In this document: in pieces, positions 47,170 to 57,722 of the stretch
Layout: each line of letters starts with the position of its first letter
Numbering within the stretch: the first letter of the stretch is position 1
From: Anolis sagrei
Lineage: Eukaryota; Chordata; Lepidosauria; Squamata; Anolidae
NCBI RefSeq assembly: GCF_037176765.1
Contig: NC_090023.1
Location: 105,593,866-105,657,865 of the forward strand
DNA: 64,000 bases
Direction of reading: 5' to 3'
Translations under genes and position numbers: made by a program
The notes under the pieces: model-generated
What the model was told of the DNA's origin: nothing
Seen by the model: only the letters and a program-made list of their open reading frames with translations
Database searches by the model: none

Positions 47170-47425
47170 GGTAGTTGTGAGTTTTCCGGACTGTATGGCC
47201 ATGCTCCAGAAGCATTCTCTCCTGACGTTTCGCCTGCATCTATGGCAGGCATCCTCAGGGGTTGTGAGGTCTGTTGGAAGCTATGAAACAGATCTCACAA
47301 CCTCTGAAGGTGCCTGCCACAGATGCAGGCGAAATGTCAGAAGAGAATGCTCCTGGAGCATGACCACACAGCCCGGAAAACTCACAACTCAGTGATTCCG
47401 CCCATGAAAGCCTTCCACAATACAG
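47170..47425. mobile_element. Tail-to-tail Penelope-like unit with 9-base target duplication
   Basis: Minus-strand tail (GTAGTTGTGAGTTTTCCGG to GTTGTGAGGTCTGTTGGAAG) followed by plus-strand tail (CTCACAACCTCTGAAGGTGC to CTTCCACAATACAG). TAAACATTG flanks (47161-47169, 47426-47434). Confidence 0.85.
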
Positions 47426-47608
47426 TAAACATTGCTAATAGCTGGCTCATCTTCCAATCTAGGTTCCTAAATCTCCCTTTCCCAGTCTCTTATTCATCCC
47501 TTCCAAACCAAAATTGTCGAAAATGTTGCCCCAAACTGGCACCTAAGAACTCCTTGGAATGATTCCCAAGTTCATCTTTCACCTCCATGTGAGAAGAAAG
47601 GGTGGTGG

Positions 47609-47610
<2 letters not shown>

Positions 47611-47645
<35 letters not shown>

Positions 47646-47699
47646 TATTATTTGACACAGAGCCAGATTAGTACACAACAAACAAGATCACTATGCTGG

Positions 47700-47755
<56 letters not shown>
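47611..47755. repeat. (AAT)n and (ATT)n runs around an unnamed repeat core
   Basis: (AAT)n at 47611-47643, a 50-base core (GACACAGAGCCAGATTAGTA) and (ATT)n at 47701-47755. The two runs are inverted and could pair. The core resembles a dispersed lizard repeat that I cannot name. Confidence 0.7.
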
Positions 47756-48699
47756 TCCCTTTTCAAACAGTTTCCTGCGGACGGACACACTCACTATAAT
47801 AAAAATTAAATGCAGGGAGGGGAAAGGGGGAAAAAAATAAAAGCACTTACCCAAAGGAGGTCCTGGCTTGAGAGAATTCGGATTATTATTATTTCTCAAA
47901 GTGTTTTACTGCCGCTAAAGTTGGAGGGAGAGGAGAGTTCGGGTCCTCCTCTGCAGCCCCAACCGATCCAGGGTAAGATTTCCCTTTGCACTGACTCCAC
48001 GAAGCCCAGCTCTCCACTAGTCTATTATTTTCACCAAAATATATGAAAATTTATGCAAATGAAAATCAGCACTAACTGTTCTCCCCTTGTTATACTTTGG
48101 ATTTTTCCCCCCAGACAAAGCAATCACATTCTACAGGAAAGCGGGGTGGGATGTGGGGGGGAATGGGAATGGAAATGGATCATTGGGGGATGGGGGCAAG
48201 GATTAAGTTTGCCTTTATTAAAAAAAATTAAAATCAGGGGTGGGATAAAAACGCCACACTCTGCTTGTAAGGCGGCTTTGTTTTGTGGATACATACACCG
48301 TATTCCAGGAGCAGGCTTTGAACTCCCATATTAGTATTATTATTATTTATTATTATTGATGTATTTGTTGTTGTTCTGATTTTTTCTTCTTCTTCTTCTG
48401 CTGCTGCTACCTCGGTGGCTCTGGGAAGAGGAGCGATCACGTTTCCTCAGGCCACCTGAGACGGCTTTTGAAAGCGTGCACTGTGAAATTCATAGCAGTA
48501 ATTTAGACAAAATCCTCACTGTATATTAATGAAAGACGGCCCCATGGCAGCCTTCCTATCCTCCCCATTCAGTGTAAACAAAACCACGAGACTCACTCGG
48601 ATTTTGAGCCTGATCCAAGCAAAATCGGCTGGAAAAGAAAACATGGGGTTTCTGGCACCGGGGCCGTTCAAGCGGCTGCACCTGGAGATCTCGGGGCTT
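47756..48699. other. Mixed non-coding DNA
   Basis: Contains the octamer listed separately, a TATTAATG homeobox-type word at about 48524-48531 and a (TTC)n/(TGC)n stretch near 48386-48408. No gene recognised. Confidence 0.4.
48053..48060 (+). promoter_or_regulatory. Consensus POU octamer ATGCAAAT
   Basis: A perfect ATGCAAAT inside GAAAATTTATGCAAATGAAA, about 4 kb upstream of the POU3F3 start codon. POU3 proteins bind this motif; autoregulation is a guess. One octamer in several kb can be chance. Confidence 0.3.
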
Positions 48700-48707
48700 T
48701 CTTTATA

Positions 48708-48761
<54 letters not shown>

Positions 48762-48768
48762 TACTATT
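48708..48768. repeat. (ATT)n microsatellite
   Basis: Long ATT run ending in ATTACTATTACTATT. Confidence 0.9.
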
Positions 48769-49787
48769 CAGTGCAATTTGTGTTCGATCCTTCGTGAGCC
48801 CCCCCCCCCTCCAAAAAAGGGGGAACCTCTGTCAGGGGAAACAAAACGAAGGGGGAGGTTGGAGAGGGAGAGGGAGGCGTCTCTCCAGCTCCAGCTCCTT
48901 TCTCTAAACCCACCAGAGATGGTATCTTTGGACTGAGGAAGCAGGCGCTGGACCGGGTCCTAAACAAATGCGCTCTAAAGCTCCCCATCGCGCCTGCCTG
49001 CCTGCCTGCCTGCCCCCCACACCTTCCCCGAAATGCCCTTTTCTGCGGTGGGGAGGGGGGGGGAGCAGGAAGGCGGTGCGTTGCAAGGCTGCGTGTAAAC
49101 ACACACACACACACACACACCGGAGAAGATTGTGACCCAAAGGGGTGGAGAGGGGGAGATGCAGGAAGCGCCTTCTGAAATGGGAAAGGAGGCTTGGTCC
49201 AGATATCTCAACACACACAGCGCACACAGAGGCAGAGAGGGTGAGCCAAGGTGTCTCCCCTGAAGGTCCGAACGGAGCTCTTTCCTTCGAAATCCCCCCG
49301 GAGTGTTCAATTTGCCCTTGTTTGGGTTGCCACTTTCTCTTTTTCCTTGGTTCACTGAGGTTGCCTCTGTGCTGCGTTTCCGCTTGGGCGCCTCGTTTTC
49401 TCTCCCTCCCCCTTCCTCTCTCCTTCTCTCCCTCCTTCTCTTTCTCTCTCCCTCTCCCATTCTCCTCCCTCTCCCTCCCGCCCACCTTAACTCTTTTCCG
49501 CCGGACTAGCAGCCAGCCATCCAAGCTTCCACGCCGCTAGAGAGAGAGAGAGCCACGCACAAGGATGCCGCCAGATCGCGATCGCGCGTGGACTCCTGCT
49601 TTAATATTTATTGGTTGGAAATCAGACTCATTCAAAGGTGTTTTGAAACCAGGGAAGGAAGGAGGGGGAAAAAACAACCGTGCCTTGACATAATTAGAAA
49701 CAATAAGGGGCAGATGCTTGACTAAGTTTTGGTGTGGCACAGAGAAACCCCAGAGCGTCCCGAATTGGGCTTATTTGTATTCTTATT
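48769..49787. other. GC-rich non-coding DNA
   Basis: Includes (CA)n at 49099-49120, C/T-rich sequence at 49398-49480 and GATCGCGATCGCGCG near 49574-49589, a short self-complementary word. No gene recognised. Confidence 0.45.
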
Positions 49788-50169
49788 ATTGTATCGTCGA
49801 AGGCTTTCGTGGTCGGAATCACAGGGTTGTTGTGGGGTTTTTTTGGGGGGGGGGGGGGTGTTAGATAGCTATGTTTTAGAAGCATTCTCTCCTGACATTT
49901 CGCCTGCATCTATGGCAGGCATCCTCAGACGTTGTGAGACTGGGTTGTTGTGAGTTTTCCGAGCTGCATGTTCATGTTCCAGAAGCATTCTCTCTTGACG
50001 TTTCGCCTGCATCTATGGCAGGCATCCTCAGAAGTTGTGAGGTCTCACAACCTCTGAGGATGAGGTCTCACAACCTCTGAGGATGCCTGCCGTAGGTGCA
50101 GGCGAAACGTCAGGAGAGAGTGCTTCTGGAATACGGCCATACAGCCCGAAAAACCTACCACAACCAATT
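49788..50169. mobile_element. Compound tail-to-tail Penelope-like unit with 10-base target duplication
   Basis: Two minus-strand tails (49790-49940 and about 49942-50040), then a plus-strand tail to 50166. A 23-base unit is exactly doubled at 50039-50061 and 50062-50084. TATTCTTATT flanks the whole (49778-49787, 50170-50179). Confidence 0.82.
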
Positions 50170-50699
50170 TATTCTTATTTTCTTTCCGAGGCGAGGAAAG
50201 AGGCGCACAGAGAGAGATGGATGAGCGGAGGGCAGCCAAACAAAGGCCAGTGGGAGAAGTCACTCTGCCGCTCACCCATGCTACCTCATGGCCTCCTCTC
50301 AGGGCGGGTTTCTCTCGTGGGAGGGCCTTGGCCTTCACATCTTTGCTCACCCAGGCTAAAGGGGAGAATAAAGGAAAAGGGGGACGAAGTTTGAGCGCGC
50401 TCCTTTCCGCGCGTCTCGCCTCCCTCCGGAAAGGGCCCCTCAGAGGCAATCGAGGCGAGCCCAAGGCTTTCCGGAAAAGGCCTTCCTCGGTGACCACCGC
50501 CCACCCTCCTGGCGGGCATCCCCGCGTGTTTCCTCTCCCTCCCTCCCTCCACAACATATACACATATACACACACGCTCTCCCGCCTCCCTCTGGCCAGC
50601 TCAGCTTCAGCGCGGAGGGGACGCGGGCTGCGAAGAGTTAACATGACGAGGGAGGGAGGGGGAGGAGGGGGCGCGGGAGAGGCAGGGCATCTTTTCCAG
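50170..50699. other. GC-rich sequence upstream of the POU3F3 promoter
   Basis: CpG-containing DNA with no dispersed repeat. Open frames on both strands are low-complexity and unrecognised. Confidence 0.45.
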
Positions 50700-50880
50700 C
50701 CTCCACTTTTGACGCTTTCGCCTAAATTAAAAAGCAACCAATCGGAACGGCCGGAAGGGGGGGCCTCCGGTCCTGAGCCAGTCATTCCGGGCCTGCCAAT
50801 CACGCAGCAGGCAGCCAATCAGCGGGGGCCCTCGCGCTCGACTTCCTTGTATTTGGGAAAGTGGGGTGGCGGCGGCGGTG
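50700..50880 (+). promoter_or_regulatory. POU3F3: Probable POU3F3 core promoter with three CCAAT boxes
   Basis: CCAAT occurs three times on the plus strand in 82 bases (50738-50742, 50796-50800, 50815-50819), in the contexts CAACCAATCGG, TGCCAATCACG and AGCCAATCAGC, which fit NF-Y sites. They sit in CpG-rich DNA just before TTCCTTGTATTTGGG and the long purine-rich leader. A clear TATA box is not seen. Location 1.2 kb before the start codon fits the long leaders of POU3 genes. The exact start of transcription is not known from sequence. Confidence 0.55.
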
Positions 50881-50966
50881 GTGCGCGCGCCCTCGGCGGA
50901 GGGTAAACACTCGCTCGCCAGTCCCCGCTCCGAGAGGGAGGGACACAGAGGCAGAACTGTCAGAAG

Positions 50967-50997
<31 letters not shown>

Positions 50998-52074
50998 AAG
51001 GAAGCGAGGAGGGGGAGGAGAGGAGGAAGAGGAGAAGGAGGAGGAGGCGGCAACAGAGGAGGCAGCGCCAGGGCAGAGGAAGCGCTACTTGAGGAGAACC
51101 ATCTCTGCGCGCCCACAGCCTTCCAGCCAGGCTCTCTCGCTCTCTCACCCTCTTCTTCGTCCTGTTTGCAGAGCGGAGCCTTCTCAACTTTTCCGTGGAC
51201 ATTTGCTGCTCTCCTCCTTCTTTGGGGTTTCTTCCCCCTCAAGCAAGCCATGTGAGCTGGGGCTCGGAAGGCGAGGCGGGGAGGAAGAGAGGAGCCTTCC
51301 CCCAAGCATGGGCATGCCTTCTTCTTCAGGCCGGCTGCTCCCCAAGGCGGCTCCCGGAGGACTCCCCTCTCCGAAGGGAACCCGGCAACTTTGAAGAGCG
51401 ACGCTTCTGCTTCCCTCGCAGCTCTCTCTCCGCCGACTCTTTCGCCAGAAGTTTTCTTAGGACGTAAACAAAACTTGCGCGCTTAAAGCGAGAGGGGGGG
51501 GGGAAGGGGGGAAGAGAGTCAGAGAGAGAGAGAGAGAGGCAGTGCGCGCGAGTGAGAGAGAGAGAGGGGCGAAAGAAAAGGAGCCCACACGCACCTCATT
51601 CACGCCATACAAAGCCTTCCAAGGAGGGGAAGGAGGGGGAGAAAGTTTCTCTGTGGCGGAAAAGAAGAAAGAGAGAAAGGGAAAGAGAGGGAGAGACCCC
51701 CTCGGACTGGACTGGAAGCTCCTCTCCGGCTTGGCGCTCTTTCCTCTGCCCGGCCTCCCCTGCCATGCCGAGCAGGTGAATGGGACTGAAGGCAGCGGCG
51801 GCGGAGGCATCAGGAGCAGCAGCAGCAGCGAGGGCGAGGGCGAGGGCGCCCTTTCCCGCGGCGGCGTGAGCGCCGGCCACCCATCCTCTCTTCGGAGGGC
51901 GCCTCGTCGGAGGTCTCGCCCGTCGCCCGCCGGCCGAGGGAGGCTGGCAGGCGGCCGGGCGGAGGGGCGAGGATTCTCCTCACGCATTTCTGGGCGGCGG
52001 AGGCTGGCGGAGGGCGCGGTGGAGGGGGCGCCGGAAGGCCAGCAGCGGCGGCGGCGGCGTCGACGGTGGCGAGC
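50881..52074 (+). other. POU3F3: Probable POU3F3 5' leader with upstream ORFs
   Basis: If transcription begins near 50.85-50.95 kb, the leader is about 1.1 kb, GC-rich, with GA-rich stretches (50967-51055, 51516-51570, 51660-51700). It carries a start-stop ATGTGA (51250-51255), a 28-codon uORF (51308-51394), MPSR-stop (51765-51779) and a 29-codon uORF (51780-51869). All end before the main start codon. Such features often lower translation; whether they do here is inference. Confidence 0.5.
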
Positions 52075-53466
52075 ATGGCCACGGCGGCCTCCAACCCCTA
52101 CCTGCCCAGCAACAGCCTCCTCTCGGCGGCCGGCGCCATCGTCCACTCGGACGCCGCGGGCATGCAGCCGGGCAGCGTGGCCGTCACCTCCGTCGCCGGC
52201 GGAGGGGGAGGAGGAGGCGGAGGAGGAGGAGGCGGCGGGGGCGGAGGGGGCAACGGCGGCGCGAACAACGGCAACAACGGATACCGGGGCGACCCTTCCT
52301 CGGTGAAGATGGTCCAGAGCGACTTCATGGTCCAGAGCAATGGCGGCCATATGCTGAGCCATGCCCACCAGTGGGTCACCGCCTTGCCCCACGCTGCCGC
52401 CGCCGCTGCAGCCGCCGCAGCCGCCGCCGCCGCCGAAGCCGGGTCGCCGTGGTCCAGCATGAGCGGCAGCCCGCAACAGCAACAGCAACAACAGCAACAA
52501 CAGCAGCCCGACGTGAAGGGTGGCGGCGGCGGGCGGGAGGACTTGCTGCACCACCGCCCGCCCCACCTGGGCCCGCCACCGCCGCCGCCCCCCCACCAGG
52601 GCCACTGGGGCGCCATGGCCGGGCAGCAGCAGCAGCAGCAACCGCAGCAGGCGCCGCTCCTCTACTCGCAGCCCGGCGGCTTCACGGTGAACGGCATGCT
52701 GAGCCCTCCGCCGGGCAGCCAGGGCCTTGGCGTGCACCCGGGCTTGGTGCGCGGAGACACGCCGGAGCTGGGCGAGCACCCGGGCCACCATCACCACCAC
52801 CAGCACCACCACCACCACCCGCACGCGCACCACGGCGGAGGCGGGGGAGGCGGCGGCGGCGGCGGGGGAGGGGGCCTCAACAGCCACGACCCGCACTCCG
52901 ACGAGGACACGCCGACCTCCGACGACCTGGAGCAGTTCGCCAAGCAGTTCAAGCAGCGGCGCATCAAGCTGGGCTTCACGCAGGCCGACGTGGGCCTGGC
53001 GCTGGGGACGCTCTACGGCAACGTCTTCTCGCAGACCACCATCTGCCGCTTCGAGGCCCTGCAGCTGAGCTTCAAGAACATGTGCAAGCTGAAGCCGCTG
53101 CTGAACAAGTGGCTGGAGGAGGCCGACTCCTCCACGGGCAGCCCCACCAGCATCGACAAGATCGCGGCTCAGGGCCGGAAGCGCAAGAAGCGGACCTCCA
53201 TCGAGGTGAGTGTCAAGGGCGCCCTGGAGAGCCACTTCCTCAAGTGCCCCAAGCCCTCGGCCCAGGAGATCACCTCGCTGGCCGACAGCCTCCAGCTGGA
53301 GAAGGAGGTCGTCCGCGTCTGGTTCTGCAACCGGCGGCAGAAGGAGAAGCGCATGACCCCGCCGGGCATCCCGCAGCAGGCGCCCGACGACGTCTACTCC
53401 CAGGTCGGGAACGTCAGCGCGGACACGCCGCCCCCGCACCATGGACTCCAGGGCGGCGTGCAGTGA
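52075..53466 (+). CDS. POU3F3: POU domain, class 3, transcription factor 3 (Brn-1), single exon
   Basis: Nuclear transcription factor binding octamer-type DNA; in vertebrates POU3F3 acts in forebrain neuron, neural progenitor and kidney tubule development. The 463-residue protein starts [20 protein letters not shown], as POU3F3 does. The ATG at 52075 has a strong context (A at -3, G at +4); an in-frame GTG nine bases upstream is not needed. Low-complexity tracts: Gly 42-59, Ala 107-120, Gln 134-144, His 238-248, Gly about 255-267. POU-specific domain about 276-352 with the recognition residues Q320, T321, R325; linker 353-367; homeodomain 368-427 with V415, C418, N419, Q422 (WFCNRRQ). The end [20 protein letters not shown] and the [18 protein letters not shown] block separate it from POU3F1, F2 and F4. 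The known human protein is about 500 residues; the difference lies in the repeats. No intron, as in other POU3 genes. Confidence 0.97.
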   Translation: MATAASNPYLPSNSLLSAAGAIVHSDAAGMQPGSVAVTSVAGGGGGGGGGGGGGGGGGGNGGANNGNNGYRGDPSSVKMVQSDFMVQSNGGHMLSHAHQWVTALPHAAAAAAAAAAAAAAEAGSPWSSMSGSPQQQQQQQQQQQPDVKGGGGGREDLLHHRPPHLGPPPPPPPHQGHWGAMAGQQQQQQPQQAPLLYSQPGGFTVNGMLSPPPGSQGLGVHPGLVRGDTPELGEHPGHHHHHQHHHHHPHAHHGGGGGGGGGGGGGGLNSHDPHSDEDTPTSDDLEQFAKQFKQRRIKLGFTQADVGLALGTLYGNVFSQTTICRFEALQLSFKNMCKLKPLLNKWLEEADSSTGSPTSIDKIAAQGRKRKKRTSIEVSVKGALESHFLKCPKPSAQEITSLADSLQLEKEVVRVWFCNRRQKEKRMTPPGIPQQAPDDVYSQVGNVSADTPPPHHGLQGGVQ

Positions 53467-55285
53467 GAGGGAGGCAGGGAGAGAGAGAGAGGGAGAAAGG
53501 GGCAGGCAGGCAGGCAGGCACCAAAGGGAAAGAAGGGAGAGAGGGAAAAGGAGAAGGAGGCAGGCAACGACCCAGCGCCACACGGCCACGCCATGCACAC
53601 ATCCCTCCGGCCCACACCCGCACGCACCGGCTTCCCCACTGCCTTGTTTACTTCTGGTACTCTGCTAGATCTATGGGGGAATCACCCCAACTGAGGGTTA
53701 TGTTGAGCCTAACCGCTCAGATTCCCCAACACTTGTAATGCCCCCAGATCCGGACCACATTGGAGTTGCCCAGTCCAGTTTGCCTTCCTACACACGCAGA
53801 TCCATAGCTCTTCCCCCTTGCAGCACCCTGACCAAACACTCTCCCCACGGATGCCCTACAGTGGCTGGGATTGCCGCCATGAAGGAGCAGCTACCTCTCC
53901 TCTCTCACAAACTCTCTCTCTCGCTTTCTCTTCCCTCTCCATCTCTGTCTCTGCTCAGACCTACTCCCACCCACCAGCCACCCACCCACCCACTCGCCAC
54001 CCGCAAATGGATCGCCCTACAAATCCCTAGAAAGGTTTCTGTCTCCCATAGATAGCCTCAAGTCTCACACTCGCACGCACTCGGTGCCAGAAGGGTCAAA
54101 GAGGGAAGCAAAAGCATTACCTTGTTTTTACACTTGCTCCTTTCCTGAACTTTAGTTGTCCTTTTATTCCTCCTTTCCCCACTGCTTTGGCCAAACTGCA
54201 TTGTTTTGGTAGAGAAGAAGGCGGCCTCTCTCCTTTGGAGAGGGAACAATAAATAAATCAAAAAGAAGCAGGGTTCTGCCAAAAGGAAAGGGCTCCATTT
54301 TATTTTTTATTTTATTTTATTTTTGCAAGATAGGAAAGGAAGGAAAAGTCAGGTTAGCAGCACTGAAATACAACATACACAAAACAAACCAAGAAAAAGC
54401 AAAACTGTGACGAATTAGGGGGGAAAGGAGAAAGAGAGGAGAAAGTAAGAAAAAAGAAAGGGGGGGAGAAAGAAACCTCTGCAAATAGAAAAAAATATAA
54501 AAAAGTGTGAGAGAGGGTAAACAAAGCGAGGTGGTTGATTTTAAAAGCGAGAGCCCTGTAGGATTGGCAGGAATTAAGAGAAAGAGCAACAGAAAAGGAG
54601 TCATAATTCAGGGCTGTCCCAGTTATGCTTCTGAAGGCTGCCAGTCATCCTGGAAGATTAATTTCCCCCAAAAAAGAGTTTACTGCTAATTTTTCAATTA
54701 TTTTTTTTAATTTCTGGACTAATCCGAGAGAGAGAGAGGGGGGGGGGGTTTCCCAAGGACTGGGCTCCTGCAGCTGCACTTCTCTGAACTTCTCCTCCTC
54801 CTCCTCCTCCTCCCCTCGCTCCGTTTGCCAACTTGATTGAATGGGTGCTGCTGCGGTGGAGGGGGAGTCTCTAATACTGCCATTTCCTCGCAGTGTTTTT
54901 GGTAGGTTTTAATAAACAGAACTTTTCAGCAAACAAAAAAAAAGAAAAAAGAAAAAAAGACGGCAATAGAGAAAATGTTTAGATCCGTTGTTGATCTAAA
55001 AAAAATATTTGCTTTATATTTTCATTAAATGACTTCTTTTAATATTTTATTCAGAATACCTATGAACTGCTGCAAAACGGTAATTTATTTTTTCCCCAGA
55101 TCTTGTATTACGTGTTTTTTTCAGACGAGCACAAATTTAAAAAAATGAAATTAAAAAAAAACACTACGGACAGCTATTAGGTAATAAGGGTATCTTTTGA
55201 TGTGATAATTTGATTGTAATTTAATTTGAGTAGTGATTCCGTAAGAGCTGATTGAGAAAAAATAAATTTGTTAGAATGAAATAGT
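53467..55285 (+). other. POU3F3: Probable POU3F3 3' UTR
   Basis: GA-rich then C/T-rich sequence passes at about 54.3 kb into AT-rich DNA free of dispersed repeats. AATAAA occurs at 54911-54916 and 55261-55266, so shorter and longer forms are possible. Extent is inferred from the signals. Confidence 0.55.
55261..55266 (+). terminator. POU3F3: Poly(A) signal AATAAA, likely end of POU3F3 transcript
   Basis: AATAAA is followed about 25 bases later by TCTTTTGTCTGGTGCC, a U/GU-rich downstream element. An earlier AATAAA at 54911 has a weaker downstream region. Confidence 0.55.
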
Positions 55286-55574
55286 CTTTTGTCTGGTGCC
55301 TACGAAACACAAATGGTGTCTGTCCAATAAGTTCCCTCCTGAAGATCCTGGAAACCTTCTCGGTCCTGGGATCACCGAGAGAGGAGAAGAAACCTGCTTT
55401 CTGTGGCCTGTTTATGGTGTTTTGGCCTGTGCTTGTGTGCGAGGGGAAAGAGAGGGAATCCCCACTTCTCCTGGTATTATCCAGGGTAGCTTTTTTGGAA
55501 GTAGCAATCCATATTCAATTCCACAACCTAGATCAATGTCCTGAGCGTGTATAACGGGAAGATAAAGCAGAATA

Positions 55575-55712
55575 GACCTCACAACCCCTGAGGATGCCTG
55601 CCATAGATGCAGGCGAAACGTCAGGAGAGAATGCTTCTGGAACATGGCCATACAGCCCGAAAAACTTACAACAACCCAGTGATTCCTGACATGAAAGCTT
55701 TCAACAATACAC
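55575..55712 (+). mobile_element. Penelope-like 3' tail
   Basis: GACCTCACAACCCCTGAGGA, GATGCAGGCGAAACGTCAGG, CATGGCCATACAGCCCGAAA and end AAGCTTTCAACAATACAC. Single orientation, 5'-truncated. First dispersed repeat after POU3F3. Confidence 0.88.
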
Positions 55713-55767
55713 TGTCGAATTCCTTATTCGAGATCCAGATTTAGCACAATTCCCATCCAGGTGAGAA

Positions 55768-55798
55768 TCTATCTATCTATCCATCCATCCATCTATCC
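55768..55798. repeat. (CTAT)n/(CCAT)n microsatellite
   Basis: Short tetranucleotide units. Confidence 0.8.
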
Positions 55799-55900
55799 CC
55801 TTTCTTTCTCCCCTGCTTCCCCAAAATGTAACCCATTCTGTTTTAAGACAATAGATTGCTTTAATACCTTTGATAGTTATGCCTTATCAAAATTTATTTA

Positions 55901-56125
55901 TTCTCGAAGGCTTTCATGGCCGGAATCACTGAGTTGTTGTGTGTTTTCCGGGCTGTGTAACCATGTTCCAGAAGCATTCCCTCCTGACGTTTCACCTGCA
56001 TCTATGGCAGGCATCCTCAGAGGACCTTACCACCTTCGAGGATGCCTGCCATAGATACAGGCGAAACATCAGGAGAGAATGCTTCTGGAACATGGCCATA
56101 CCGTTCGGGGGAATAGACAACCACC
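55901..56125. mobile_element. Tail-to-tail Penelope-like unit with 13-base target duplication
   Basis: Minus-strand tail (CTCGAAGGCTTTCATGGCCG to GCATCCTCAGAGG) joined to plus-strand tail (GAGGATGCCTGCCATAGATA to TGGCCATACCG). CAAAATTTATTTA (55888-55900) and CAAAATGTATTTA (56126-56138) flank, 12 of 13 identical. Confidence 0.82.
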
Positions 56126-56138
56126 CAAAATGTATTTA

Positions 56139-56734
56139 ATTCGTCACTGTGGTTTCACAAACGGTGCTTGCTGCTAAGTTGATGTGTATCCAGAGAAGAA
56201 AGTATTCCCAGTGTTAGTCAAGGCTCTGGTAGTTTGCAGCTGGTGTGTGGCTTTAGGGACTGGTGTGTAGTATGTGTGCAGATCTTTCCGTGTTTTCTCT
56301 CCTCTTATTTTAATGTGAGTGTTTGTTATATCAAGGGCGCAAATAGATGCCCTGCTTCCAAGAAGTGGGGTCCCTAACTGTTTTGTTGTCGTCGTAATAA
56401 TCCTGGGAAGGCACAGAAAGGGGGCTCTGAAGCCACCTTGGCAATGTTGTGGTGTCCAGGCAGGAAAACAAGCCCGACAAACCCCAGTGGGAAGGAGGAG
56501 CCGGTGAATCTGATAATGATGATGGATATAAGGTTTCAATGGGCGGCTAAGCTCCTTTTCTTTCCCTTGATGCTGTGGGCTCGTGGTTTGAAACAAGGAA
56601 ACCATTTTAATTCCTTCACCAGACGTCTTGCTCCAGATGAAAGTAGAAAAATGCCACCCCCAGGTTGAGAGGCAGCATCCAAAGAGGGAGGGATGGGGAA
56701 AGGTGTGGAGGGAAGCCAGAGCAAGGCTTCTTTT
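56139..56734. other. Unrecognised non-coding DNA
   Basis: A minus-strand frame of about 225 codons runs through 56174-56851 but ends in the Penelope-like repeat and has no domain. Nothing else recognised. Confidence 0.45.
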
Positions 56735-57007
56735 GTGTTGTCGAAGGCTTTCGTGGCCGGAATCACTGGGTTGTTGTGAGTTTTCCGGGTTATGTGGCCA
56801 TGTTCCAGAAGCATTCTCCCCTGGCATTTCGCCTGCATCTGTGGCAAGCATCCTCAGAGGTTGTGAGGTTTGTTAGATAGTAGGAAAATGCTTCCAACAG
56901 ACCATTTTCCTAGTTTCCCGCAGAATCTATGAGATGCCTGCCATAGATGCAGGTGAAACCTCAGGAGAGAATGCTTCTGGAACATGGCCATAACAGCAAC
57001 CCAGGGT
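56735..57007. mobile_element. Tail-to-tail Penelope-like unit
   Basis: Minus-strand tail from TGTTGTCGAAGGCTTTCGTG to GTGAGGTTTGTTAGATAGTA, then plus-strand tail GAGATGCCTGCCATAGATGC to AACAGCAACCCAG. Flanked by TTCTTTT (56728-56734, 57008-57014), a short and low-complexity duplication. Confidence 0.75.
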
Positions 57008-57722
57008 TTCTTTTCTCTGAGCCATTCTTTCCTTTGAGCCATTGTTTTAGCTCTTCCAGCTAGGCTTGGATTTGCTCACCAGAAGAGAAAAGGCACCAAC
57101 AATTGTTGTTCTCTGTAAGTGAACTAAGAAAGCAGGCTTTCCAGTGTTGGGGTCATGAAATTGCTTTGGAGACTCCTAGCACGTGGGAGGCTATTGTTTT
57201 TCACCCTAAAAGAAGGGTGGGAACAATACAAAAATCTTTTTTTCCCCTTTCAAAAATATAAGGTTTATTGTCTTGAGGATGTGGGTGACGACAGAGAGCT
57301 AGCAGCAAACCACAAACTCCCTTTTGTTTTGTTTGCTAAGGTAACCTTTGGTGGTTGAGTTTTAGGTCGCCACTTTGGAAAGCAACTGTTTGCGAGATGA
57401 GCCCACCTTTGTGTCCTTCTGGCACCGAAAGGTGAAGCCAAGGAGGTCATTGCCTTTCCTTCAGCCCAACCCCTTCCTCGATCCTTCAGAATATGTGTTT
57501 CAGGGTTGCAAGTCCATGAGAACAGGCATCGAAATATACCTAGATTATTTATTTATCATGTCAGAAGCAAATTGAGGGTACAGTTGGAATGTATTTAAAA
57601 ACACAAAGTTTTAAAAATTGGCATTATACTAAATGTCCTTGGATCAGTGGATGGGCACTTGGAGTGCCTCTGGTGTTGCTATAAGAATTACCTTTTTATA
57701 CACCTAGAGGAGAAGCTTGCTT
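57008..57722. other. Unrecognised non-coding DNA
   Basis: About 57.54-57.69 kb may be a degraded dispersed repeat (ATTTATTTATCATGTCAGAA). No gene recognised. Confidence 0.4.

Noticed and set aside
52066-52074. In-frame GTG upstream as an alternative POU3F3 start
   Set aside because: The ATG at 52075 has a strong context and gives the family's standard amino terminus [11 protein letters not shown].
51457-53598. A 713-codon open frame on the minus strand across the POU3F3 gene
   Set aside because: It is antisense to a certain coding gene of extreme GC content, which removes stop codons from the opposite strand. Its product is low-complexity with no known domain.
56174-56851. A 225-codon minus-strand frame downstream of POU3F3
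   Set aside because: It starts inside a Penelope-like tail and has no recognisable domain.
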